From assembly GCA_002179805.1 (NCBI GenBank), contig NAVB01000027.1:1-64000 (forward strand): a stretch of DNA of 64,000 nucleotides, given 5' to 3'. The notes below the pieces were generated by a model. It searched no databases and was not told where the DNA came from. It saw only the letters and a program-made list of their open reading frames with translations. The DNA comes from Acanthamoeba lenticulata. Taxonomy: Eukaryota; Discosea; Longamoebia; Acanthamoebidae. A program made the translations under genes and the position numbers. Positions 1 to 8,719 of this stretch are shown here, one piece after another; the first letter of the stretch is position 1, and every line of letters starts with the position of its first letter.

Positions 1-19
1 TAAAATATTTTTTTACATT

Positions 20-1612
20 TTACCACGCCCTCCAACAGGGGAACAAACCACTGTACCGCATCCATTCGATCACAGGCGTACAGTTCCCCCACGACGCCGC
101 CCCAAACGCGTTGTCGTCCCAGAGACAGCCCTTGGCATGCAGCCACTTGAGCACGGCCAAGTGGCCCCTGCCGGCCGCGCGAGCAAACGTCGCCGGTGTC
201 CACAAGGCGCAGCCGGTCGTGTGCATCCACTTCAGGACCTCGAGCTGGCCGCCGTCCGCAGCCTGCGTGCAGATGTCCTCTGCGTCCCATGGACAGCCGT
301 TGTCGCGCGCCCACTGGAGGACTTCGAGATGGCCGCCACGGGCGGCGACGCAGCACGTGTTCGCGTTCCATGGGCAGCCGTTGGCGCGGACCCACTGAAG
401 TACGTCAAGGTGGCCGCCCATGGCCGCCAGGGCCGCCGTTTTCTCGTCCCACGGGCAGCCGTTGGCACGCAGCCATTGGAGCAAGGCCAGATGGCCGCCC
501 TCGGCCGCGCGGGCGCACGTCAATGAGTCCCATGGGCAGCCGTTGGCGCGCGCCCACTGGATCACCTTAAGGTGGCCGCCCTTGGCCGCCGAGGAACAGA
601 CCTCGGAGTCGTCGAACCAGTGGCCATTGGGTTGAAGCCACCGGAGCACGGCGAGATGCCCTCCCTTGGCCGCGTTCGCGCAGAGAGGCAGCGGCTGCGA
701 CGGGCAGCCGTTGGCCAGCGCCCATTGGAGCACGTCGAGATGCCCTCCCTTGGCCGCGGCCAGGCAGGTCCGACGGTCCCACGGGCAGCCGTTGATGCGG
801 GCCCACTGGAGCACGGCCAGGTGGCCGCCCTTGGAGGCCGAAGCACAGGTGTGCTCGTCCCACGGGCAGCCGTTGGCACGGGCCCACTTGAGCACCTTCA
901 AGTGCCCGCCTCGGGCCGCGGCCGCGCATGTGGCTTCGTCCCATGGACACGGCCCCAGGTCCGCCTCCAAGCGCAGAAACCGGAGCAACGAGCCACGGCC
1001 GGCCCGGGCCGCGGCCTCGCAGGTGCGCCAGTCCCACGGGCAGCGCTCGTTCACGAGCCACTTGAGGACCTGGCGCTGGTTGCCCGCCGCGGCGGCCGCG
1101 CACGTGCGCTGGTCCCAAGCAAAGCCCTCTTGGTGCAGCCAACGCAGCAAGCCCAGGTGTCCGCCCTTGGCCGCGGCGCTGCACACGGCCGTGTTGCGGT
1201 AGCCAGAGTCGGTCCAGAGGTCGCGCGGGCAGCCGTTGGCAAACGCCCACTGGAGCACGCGCCAGTAGCCCGCGCCCGCCGCGACCTGGGTGAAGCGCTT
1301 CTCGCGCACGACCAGCGCGCGGGCGGCGGCCGAGGCCGAGGCGCAGGTGTGGACCTGCTGGAGGACGCGAGCCCAGCGGCGGCACACGACCCGACAAACC
1401 GGGAGCATGACCGCTTGCGTCTGGGCCAGGATGCAGCCCACGAGCTCGTCCATGAGGTCATTGATGCGGATGGTTGCTTGAGGAGGGGCGACCTCGCCTG
1501 AGCTGCCGCTGCTTGTGGCGTTGTTGCCCTTTCGCGGGCGCCTGCGCTTGGTCGCATGCTGTTTCTTGTTCTTCACCCCGGGTCCAACAACATGCCCCTT
1601 CTTGCGCGACAT
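20..1612 (-). CDS. F-box protein with about 14 ankyrin-type GCPWD repeats
   Basis: Intronless 530-residue protein. A basic N-terminal tail (about residues 1-45) precedes an F-box-like helix pair at about residues 48-88 (NDLMDELVGCIL followed by LPVCRVVCRRWARVL). From about residue 110 to the end there is a continuous array of repeats of about 26 residues with the consensus AAxGGHLxVLQWARANGCPWD. This is the divergent ankyrin type common in Acanthamoeba, oomycetes and large DNA viruses of amoebae. F-box proteins of this kind are expected to bind SKP1 and act as substrate receptors of an SCF ubiquitin ligase, with the repeats as the substrate-binding surface. That role is inferred from family knowledge. 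The start at 1612 gives the longest frame and places the F-box in the usual N-terminal position. A shorter relative lies at 52488-53105. Confidence 0.9.
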   Translation of the reverse strand: MSRKKGHVVGPGVKNKKQHATKRRRPRKGNNATSSGSSGEVAPPQATIRINDLMDELVGCILAQTQAVMLPVCRVVCRRWARVLQQVHTCASASAAARALVVREKRFTQVAAGAGYWRVLQWAFANGCPRDLWTDSGYRNTAVCSAAAKGGHLGLLRWLHQEGFAWDQRTCAAAAAGNQRQVLKWLVNERCPWDWRTCEAAARAGRGSLLRFLRLEADLGPCPWDEATCAAAARGGHLKVLKWARANGCPWDEHTCASASKGGHLAVLQWARINGCPWDRRTCLAAAKGGHLDVLQWALANGCPSQPLPLCANAAKGGHLAVLRWLQPNGHWFDDSEVCSSAAKGGHLKVIQWARANGCPWDSLTCARAAEGGHLALLQWLRANGCPWDEKTAALAAMGGHLDVLQWVRANGCPWNANTCCVAARGGHLEVLQWARDNGCPWDAEDICTQAADGGQLEVLKWMHTTGCALWTPATFARAAGRGHLAVLKWLHAKGCLWDDNAFGAASWGNCTPVIEWMRYSGLFPCWRAW

Positions 1613-1786
1613 GTCTCTCCTCGGCGCGTCCGAAAATAGTTAGAATAGCTGGATCGTAACCTATTTTGTGTTTTTGTTAACTTAAACCCAGTTTTCATTT
1701 TTTTAACTTGCTTAAAATTAATCTTTTTTAAAAGAAAACAAAATGGTACAAAAAGGACGATTAATTAAGGAAGTGGAGAAATATCA

Positions 1787-4222
1787 TCAAAAGGTGAACG
1801 AAGCGAACGAAGACGGCGATGCAGCTGCCGACGTGGAGACCGAGGTGCGTCGTTGGGACGAGAACGAGGATGACGTGGGAGGTGACGGCGATGACGACAT
1901 CGCGGCGGGGAGCGAGACGGCCAGGGCCGGGGCCGGGAAGGCCAGCGTGGGCGAGAGCATGAAGGCCAGGTCCGGCAGCTGCTCGAGCCACCGCCGCAGA
2001 AACTCCTTCTCGCGCCGCTCTTGTGCCTTGCTACTGCTGCTGTTGCTGCTGTTGGCCTGCTGCGCGTCCGAGATCGAGCCGCTGCGGTCGCGCCGCTTGG
2101 TCTTCTCGCTTCGGCTGCTGCTGCCCGACGACGAGGCGCCGCTGCTGCTGTTGTCGTCGCGCCGGCCGACGTCGACGATGCCGCTCGACGACTTGGACAA
2201 GTGCTCGCGCACGACGGTCTCGCGCGACGCGCGGCGCCGCGACCCGGCGCGCCGGCTGCCGCTCCCCATGAGCTCTTCGACGTCGCCAGACGACACCGAC
2301 AACGTGGCGGCGGTGTCGGCGGCGGCCGAAGCGTCCTCGCGGGACTTGCGGCGGGTCTTGCGCGAGCCGCTGCCGCTCTCGCTCATGGCGGCCTGGCTCA
2401 TACGCCGCTGGTAATAGCTGTTGACCCGGTGCCGTCGCTCGCGCTTGGGGTCCTCTTCCTTGCCGCCCGTCTCTTCGTCATTGTCATCGTTGTTGTTCTC
2501 GTCGTCGTTATTGCGGGCCTTGTCCTTGCTGCTGCTGCGGCGACGGCGGCTTTTGGCGGTGGTCTCGGCGGCGGCCGAGCCGGCCTCGTTGTCGTCGACG
2601 AGGAAGGACGGCAGCGGGAGGCCTGACGCGGACGACGATGATGACGACGAGCTGCTGCTGCTTGACCCAAAGCCATCGAGGAAGCTCAGGTCCAGCGGCG
2701 CCGCTGGCGCCGTCGCCTCCATCGGCAGCGGCGCCATGGTCGTCGGCATGGCCGTCAGGGTCTGCGTCGACGAGGTCGTGGTGGAGACGAAGGAGCCAAA
2801 GTCGGTGAACACCTCATTCTCCTCCGCGGCCGCGGCTGTTGACGAGGCCGAGGCCGAGGCCGAGGATGACGCCGGCAGCGGCTGAGCAAAGGCGTTGAAG
2901 CCGACCTCCGGCGGGAAGGCGGCCGGGCTCGACATCGGGGCCGACATAGCCCGATCGGTCCGCCCCGCGAGCTGCGCTCTGCCGCTGCCGGGCGCGGCCA
3001 TGGGGATCCGGGGCAGGGCCTCGGCCGCCGTGGTCTCTTCCTTTTCCTTCTCCTTCTTCTTGGCTTCCTTCTTCTCTTCCTTGGCCTTCTTGTTGTTCTC
3101 GCCCTCGTCCTCGTCGTTGGTCTCGCCGTTGTCGGGACGCGAGCGCGAGCGGCCAAAGGTGAGCGTGAGCGACGAGAGCGTGGGCGGCGCCGACGGGTTC
3201 GGCGTCAGGAGCGACGTCACCATCACGCCCTGGTCGGCTTCTTTCGACGACGATGGTGGCACCGCTGTCGTCGCCGCCGCTGTCGTCGTGGGCGTTGTCG
3301 ACGTTTTGGTGGTTGTCGACAGCCCCGGCGTCGGCGCAGGGGACGTCGCGGGGGCCTCGGGCTTGGGCGCGTCGAGCTGCGCCAGGAAGGCGGGCAGCGG
3401 CAGGGACGAGGAGGAGGAGGACGATGAAGATGAAGAAGACGAAGAAGAAGGCCCAAAGAAGGCCGGGAGGAAGGAGAGGTCCAGCTGGGCCGCGGTGCTG
3501 GGCAGGATCGCGGGCTCTGAGGCCGGAGCCGGGGCCGGAGTCAGGGTCGGGGACGAGGCCGCCGCGGGCTGAGGCGTGAAGGCGGCAAAGGCCGCAAAGT
3601 CGGTTGGCGCTGACGAGGCGATGGGCTCCTGATGAGCCGCCGTCGTCGTCGCCGCCGGCGCCGAGTCGGCCCCACGGAAGCTCGAAAACGCCTCAAATTC
3701 GTCCTCGTCTCCCATCTTGGTCGCCGGTGTGGGCGTGAGCGTGGGCGTGGTCGCGGCCACCGACGGTTGGAGAACCGCCGACGTTAAGGTGGCGGGGGAG
3801 CGCGGGACGGGCTGTGCGACAGAGTTGGCCGCCGCGGTGGGTCGAGGCAACACCGGCGACGATGACGCTGACCCCGGCTGGGCCCGGCGGGCGCTCGGCG
3901 ACTTGGGCGGAACCGCGATGCCGGGTTTGACTGCCGCGGCCGCGGCAACCGGCGCCGGCGCCGGCGTCGGCATCACCGGCGTCGGCGTCATCACTGGCGA
4001 GCGGCTGGCGGCTGCCGGGGCCGGCGTGGGTGTCAACATCGGTGCGGGTGCTGTGGTCGAGGTCGAGGCCGCCGGCACGAGAGGCGCCGCCGACACGGTC
4101 TTGGGCGAAGAGGGCTGCGGCGATGCCCGCCGCTGGACCTTGGCCAGCACCTCTGGAGGGAGCGGCGGCAGGTCCACAACGGGCGGCTGCGTGACGCTCG
4201 GCCCAATCGCGTGCGCAGGCAT
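1787..4222 (-). CDS. Disordered gamma-synergin/aftiphilin-like clathrin adaptor accessory protein (putative)
   Basis: Single open frame of 811 residues, almost wholly Ser/Ala/Pro/Thr low complexity with long poly-Ser runs, so probably disordered. Short acidic-phenylalanine motifs recur: EFEAFSSF, DFAAFAAF and VFTDFGSF, plus two LDLSFL segments. DFxxF-type motifs of this kind bind the ear domains of AP-1 gamma and GGA adaptors. Near the C-terminus, after a basic Ser-rich region, a conserved-looking helix reads FLRRWLEQLPDLAFML. It resembles the LPDLSFML-type signature I associate with aftiphilin/gamma-synergin relatives; I could not verify this. The start ATG at 4222 lies just after a possible splice acceptor, so an upstream exon is possible. 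Its same-strand neighbour at 4626-7145 is also motif-rich, which suggests a shared role in vesicle traffic. The function is an inference from motifs only. Confidence 0.6.
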   Translation of the reverse strand: MPAHAIGPSVTQPPVVDLPPLPPEVLAKVQRRASPQPSSPKTVSAAPLVPAASTSTTAPAPMLTPTPAPAAASRSPVMTPTPVMPTPAPAPVAAAAAVKPGIAVPPKSPSARRAQPGSASSSPVLPRPTAAANSVAQPVPRSPATLTSAVLQPSVAATTPTLTPTPATKMGDEDEFEAFSSFRGADSAPAATTTAAHQEPIASSAPTDFAAFAAFTPQPAAASSPTLTPAPAPASEPAILPSTAAQLDLSFLPAFFGPSSSSSSSSSSSSSSSLPLPAFLAQLDAPKPEAPATSPAPTPGLSTTTKTSTTPTTTAAATTAVPPSSSKEADQGVMVTSLLTPNPSAPPTLSSLTLTFGRSRSRPDNGETNDEDEGENNKKAKEEKKEAKKKEKEKEETTAAEALPRIPMAAPGSGRAQLAGRTDRAMSAPMSSPAAFPPEVGFNAFAQPLPASSSASASASSTAAAAEENEVFTDFGSFVSTTTSSTQTLTAMPTTMAPLPMEATAPAAPLDLSFLDGFGSSSSSSSSSSSSASGLPLPSFLVDDNEAGSAAAETTAKSRRRRSSSKDKARNNDDENNNDDNDEETGGKEEDPKRERRHRVNSYYQRRMSQAAMSESGSGSRKTRRKSREDASAAADTAATLSVSSGDVEELMGSGSRRAGSRRRASRETVVREHLSKSSSGIVDVGRRDDNSSSGASSSGSSSRSEKTKRRDRSGSISDAQQANSSNSSSSKAQERREKEFLRRWLEQLPDLAFMLSPTLAFPAPALAVSLPAAMSSSPSPPTSSSFSSQRRTSVSTSAAASPSSFASFTF

Positions 4223-4625
4223 GTCTAGCGCCTACCACGCATTCCAACGTTAAATAATTCTCTTGAGAAAAAAAGCAAAAAAAGGAGCAAAAAACCTTCA
4301 AAAAGTGCTTCTCGGCGAGGGAGCCCCGCCAGGACGGGGCGGGCAGCCCAGCGGTCGGTGGCTGCAGCAGCGCTCTGGACCAAGGCAAAGAAGGCCGTCG
4401 AGAAGAGGTAAGTTGGTTCGTTTGTCGTTTGTCAATTGTTGATTGTTGATTGGTCGATTCGTTAGAGTTGGTTGGTTGCAGGGAGTTGAGGAGGGACGTG
4501 AAGAAGATGAAGAAGACAAAAAGGAAGAAGAGATGATGATCGTCATCGCCGCCGGCCAAGGAGAGGAAAATCGTCGTCGTCATCGTCGACGCGGGCCGGG
4601 CCGGGATGGAGGTCACGGGTGCATG
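4223..4625. other. Intergenic region with an isolated plus-strand splice pair
   Basis: This lies between two minus-strand genes. On the plus strand an Ala/Lys-rich open segment ending at 4407 is followed by a textbook donor (AG|GTAAGT) and a pyrimidine-rich acceptor at 4480-4481. Joining them gives a short basic tail and a stop. No convincing start codon or homology is visible. It could be a tiny gene, an antisense transcript or chance. Confidence 0.3.
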
Positions 4626-7145
4626 TCATTGGTATTGGATAGAGAAGACGGAGCTGTGAGTTTTTGGCCAGCAGCCACGCACATTAGAAGCCATCAATCC
4701 ACCACCACCAACATCACATGCCACGTCACGCCACGTCCCACGAGACACAAGCCCACGACCCCCCACATGCCACGACGACAAAAAGGGGGGGGGGGTCGAG
4801 AAGAAGAGGACAAGGAGCACGCACCGAGCAGAGGGGTCCTCGCTGACGATGTCGGACAGGTTGCGGCCCGGAGGACTGGACGCGTCGTTGTGGTCGTTGC
4901 CGCCGAACGGGTCGCCCGGGAAGGCCGCGGCAAAGAGCTTCTGCGTGGCCGCCAGCACGGCCGCCTGGTCGCCCGTGAAGAAGATCTGCGCAGATGCCCG
5001 CGCGTCAGTCCTTCTTCGTTCTTTCCAGGACAACGCTAACGTTCATCACGTACGTAGGGAATCGAGTTGACGTCGGCTGGTGGGGCGGCTGCGGCGGCGG
5101 GGACGGCGGCCGCTGGCGCTGGTGTCGGCGTCGGCGTTGGCGTCGACGCGGCGGGCGCAGAGGGCGCGGCTTGGAAACTGGCCCAGTCGTCATCGTCGCC
5201 CCAGTCGTCGTCATCATCATTGGCGGCAGCCGGCGCCGCGACTGGCGCCTCGCTCTGAGGGGGCACCGCCGGCTGAGCCGCGGCCGGCGCGGCGGGCTGG
5301 AATCGCCACTCCTCATCTTCCTCTTCGCCATCACCACCTTTAACACCACCTTCATCATCCTGGGTGGCGTCGGTGTCGTCGTTGTGGGCAACAACAGCGA
5401 TGTCGCCGGCTGCGTCGGCTTCGACTTTGTCCTTGTCGTCGCCGTCATCGTCACCAGCCTTGCTGCGGTCGTCGTCGTCATCAAAGCCCCACGATGGCTC
5501 CGGCTTTGCCTCAGGAGCTTCTTGGCGCTCTTCGGTGGCGCCTCCGATGTCGACATCTTCAAACGCCGCTTCAGCAGACGCATCCGCGCCCTCGTCCGTG
5601 GCAGACGCTGTCGGTGGCGGGCTCGAGGGAGCATCGAAGGCGCTCCAGCGCTCCTTCTCCTTCTCCTCCTCATTCTCGTCGTCGTCCTTTTCCTCGAGCT
5701 CGTCAGGCTTGGCCTTGTCCTCCTCGCCCTCCTGCGGCGTCGACTCAGTGGCGGCGGCCGAGTCCGAGCGCAGCTCGGCAAACGGGTCAAAGCCAAAGCC
5801 AAAGCCCTCAGCCGAGACGGTGGCGGCAGCGGCGGCCGGCTCGACGGGTTCGACCGCGCTGTCGTCAGGAACGATCGCCGTCGGTGTCGTGATCTCGGCC
5901 GACGTCGATCGCTCGCCGAGCTCGGCAAAGGGATCGTCGCCCTCGTCGTCTCCGGGCTTGTCCTCTTCGTCATCGTCCTCATCGTCACGACGACTGACGA
6001 TGAAGCCGTGGCCATGATGCTGGTCGTCGTCATCATCGTCGAAGCCAAACGAGCTTCGCCGATCTCGCTGCTGTTGCTGTTGCTGCTGTTGAGCGACGCT
6101 GGCAAACTCCTCAAAGTCTGTCGTCTGCGCAATCTCCTCTTCTGCCGCCACCTCGTCGTTCTCCTCTTCCTTCGGCGTGCCAGCTCCATCATCACCATGA
6201 TCCTCATCCCCCTGGTTGTTCTTATCGTCACCGCCGCCATCACCATCATGATGGCCATCCTCCGCCTCCTGTTCTTGGGTTGTGTCGACGATGGCGTCGG
6301 GCACCGCCGTCGACGCGGCGGTTGGCGTCGCACCAAAGCTCGTCCAGTCGTCGTCGTCCTCGCCCTCGCCGTTGTTGGCGTCATTGTTGTCGTCGCCTTG
6401 GCCAGCGGTCACGATGACAGGCGCTTCATGTCGCTCTTCTTCCTCGTTGGTGGCCACCGCCGGCTGGACGCCCATCTAACGGACGACGCGTGGTCAGGCG
6501 CTAAAAGTCCAAACGCGGGTCGGGCCAGGGCGGGCGTACCAGTGAATCAAAGGGAAGGAGGAGGCCCGACGACGACGATGGGGCAGTCGACGGGGCGGGG
6601 CTGCTGATCCCCAACAGCTCGGCAAATGGATCGAACCCAGCGCCACCCCCGGCTGATGATGAGCCAGCCGCGGTAGAGATGGACCCGTCATTATCTGGAT
6701 TGATTATGGGGGAAACTGGCGCAGAGGCGGCGTGGCCCTTTGAAGATGACGGCGGCGAGAGGAGCTCACCGAAATCGAAGGCGCCCCAGTTCCCTCCTCC
6801 ATTCTCATTTGTTTGGTGAAGGACCTCATCTGCGCTTTGAGATCGATTGTTGGGCGTTGGGAACAGAGAATGGGCACTAGCAGCCCCCTGATCTGCTGGT
6901 GGCTCTACAAGACTAGGAAAGGGAGCGCTCGTGTTGTCGCTCGTGCTGGGCGCGGGTTGAGCCTGATCCTTCGTGAAGGCGCTCCAACCCCAGTCCTCGT
7001 CGGTGTGGCTAGGGGCACTGTCCCCTGTTTCATTAAGCACAATCAAAGGAGAATTAATTCCTTGACGCGGAAATGAAGGAAAATAAAGACCCATCACGAT
7101 TTCAAGTTGATCATTGACATATGCACTGCACGTACCATCCATCAT
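4626..7145 (-). CDS. Disordered AP-2-type adaptor-binding protein with DPF and WxxF motifs
   Basis: Spliced model of about 700 residues. Exons are 7145-7136, 7024-6540, 6475-5054, 4985-4825 and 4653-4626, and all phases agree. The 64-bp intron after 6540 and the small last exon (ending SVFSIQYQ) join frames that look separate. The protein is acidic, Gln-rich in places and probably disordered. It contains at least four DPF motifs (three as DPFAEL, one as DPFGGN). It also has five or more WxxF motifs with acidic flanks (DDWTSF, DDWASF, WGWSAF, RWSAFD, NWGAFDF). DPF and WxxF are the two classic ligands of the AP-2 alpha appendage, so an endocytic accessory role is likely. No folded ENTH, EH or BAR domain is seen. 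The first mini-exon is the least certain part; reading straight from 7145 without that intron is the alternative. Confidence 0.7.
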
Positions 7146-7238
7146 CTTGGTGGTCTGTGTGTGCGTGAAAGCAAAATAAATAATAATTATATTTTACAAT
7201 TTTATTCCATTTCTCTTTGGCTTTTTCTTTGACGTGGA

Positions 7239-8231
7239 TCAAAACGTGCTGCTTCCACTTCCTTCTCGCCTCGCGTCGGAGGTCGTCCCTCGCTCGACCT
7301 TGGCCTTCATCAAGAGGGCGCGTAGTCGCAGCTCCTGCTCAAGGGCGGCGCTTGCGCCTTCTTGTCGCGGCGTAGTAGACTCGTTCTCGTCTCCTTGCTT
7401 GTTGTGCACGTTGTCGTCTGTCTGGCGTGTGGTGTGCCCGGTCGCAGAAGAAGAGGAAGAAGAGGATGAAGAAGTGGTGCGCGTGTGGCCACTAGATCGT
7501 TCCTCATGTTTGGCGTTCGTGTGCTTGTCTTCGTCGTCCTTCTTCTCCTTCTTGAGGGCGTCCATGAGAGCCGATAGTGCAGCCTTGCGCAGCTCCATCT
7601 CCATCATCTCGCGCTCAATCTTCTTTAGTCGATCGCGCTCGTCCTGGGGTGGCTTCTGCTCCTCCTTCTTCTCCTTCTCCTTCTCTTCTTCCTTTCCCTT
7701 GTCCTTGTCTTCCTTTTCCTCGCTCGCTCGTTGCCGCTTGCGTCGGTCGTCCTCGTCCCTCTCCCCGCGCTCTCGGCTGCGCTCTCGCGTTCGTTTTCGT
7801 TCTATTTCTGCTTTCGTGTAGTCATTGTCATCCCTCCGACGTCGGCCCCGCCGCTCATCGTCGCTTCTATCGCTGTCGCTGCTTTCACTACAGCTGCTGC
7901 TGCTACTGTCGCTCGATTCGTGCCTCCTGCTCTTCTTCTTGCTCTTCTTTTGCTTCTTGTCCTTCTTGTCTTTCTTCTTGTCCTTCTTCTTTTTCTTGTC
8001 TTTCCTCTTCCTCTTCTTGTCGCGCTTCTCCTGCTTCTTCTTGGCGCGTTGCAGCTTCTTACGCTGGCGCTCGCGCTGGCGTTCGCAGAACTGCTTGTAC
8101 TGGTCCATCTTCTCCTGGAGCTGCGGGTGCTTGTCCAGGTCGATCTGCGCCGTGCCGATCTTCTCGCGCAGCGCCGCAAGGAAGCTCTCCTCCTGCAGCT
8201 TCGAGTAAAAGGCGTTGATCGTGCTCGACAT
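7239..8231 (-). CDS. Lys/Arg/Ser-rich nuclear-type protein of unknown function
   Basis: Single open frame of 330 residues. A short N-terminal segment (about residues 1-60) looks folded and helical (FYSKLQEESFLAALREK, then QYKQFCERQRERQRKKL). The middle is a very long Lys/Arg/Asp/Ser stretch of the SR or KKDK type, followed by an acidic and Ser-rich part. The last 40 residues contain a helix LRLRALLMKAK. The composition resembles splicing-associated or chromatin-associated eukaryotic proteins, and nuclear localisation is likely. I do not recognise the family. It is divergent from the plus-strand gene at 8720, with about 490 bp between the two starts. Confidence 0.7.
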   Translation of the reverse strand: MSSTINAFYSKLQEESFLAALREKIGTAQIDLDKHPQLQEKMDQYKQFCERQRERQRKKLQRAKKKQEKRDKKRKRKDKKKKKDKKKDKKDKKQKKSKKKSRRHESSDSSSSSCSESSDSDRSDDERRGRRRRDDNDYTKAEIERKRTRERSRERGERDEDDRRKRQRASEEKEDKDKGKEEEKEKEKKEEQKPPQDERDRLKKIEREMMEMELRKAALSALMDALKKEKKDDEDKHTNAKHEERSSGHTRTTSSSSSSSSSATGHTTRQTDDNVHNKQGDENESTTPRQEGASAALEQELRLRALLMKAKVERGTTSDARREGSGSSTF

Positions 8232-8719
8232 GGTGGTGCGGCCTCACTGTGCACGAGGACGTCCTGACGAAGGGTCGGATGGCGTGAGCTTAAGGTGCAG
8301 CTGCCCCACAGAGCGTGAGTCCTATTCCAGTCGCTCGCTGAGTGCGCGACACTCTCCTCACATGTAGATGCCAAGAGCGAGGCCAACACCAGCCCCCATC
8401 TTTGTCTGCAAGCGGAGAGGGGTGGAAAGGAACAGAAAGCTGCAAGTTCCCACCAAAAAGAGGGGAGCTCCCTGTGTACCTTGGGGCTGAAACGGCCGTC
8501 GGCTCAGCAAATAGACCCACCGGCAGCAGATGGATGCAGGCTGCTTGCAAACAATCAACGTGTATGTTTTGCCAAAGAAACAAAGAAAAGTTTCGAGAAA
8601 TTATGCACAATTCATGTGCAGCTCCGGCTGGTGAATCTTGTTGATTCAATCCGAACCACATGCGCCTTGTCCGCACTTCCTCGGCAGAAGTTCCACTTGA
8701 TTGACTTGGAGACCTTGCC
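8232..8719. other. Divergent intergenic region
   Basis: It separates the starts of the minus gene at 8231 and the plus gene at 8720. Open frames on both strands here carry no recognisable protein features. It probably holds two promoters and 5' untranslated sequence, possibly with an intron in the plus-strand leader. No clear TATA box is seen. Confidence 0.4.

Noticed and set aside
567..1397. Second minus-strand open frame overlapping the F-box/ankyrin gene
   Set aside because: GC-rich repeats keep alternative frames open. The Arg/Gly/Pro-rich product has no domain, while the frame at 20-1612 has F-box and regular repeats.
4788..4797. Homopolymer G runs (also near 19011, 20752 and, as C, 52143) as possible assembly errors or frameshifts
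   Set aside because: All lie in introns or between genes, so none breaks a reading frame.
5005..6607. Long open frames on both strands over the DPF/WxxF gene
   Set aside because: Their products are Arg/Thr- or Val/Arg-rich shadows of GAC/GAT-rich codons. Only the 5054-6475 minus frame has short linear motifs and splices in phase to its neighbours.
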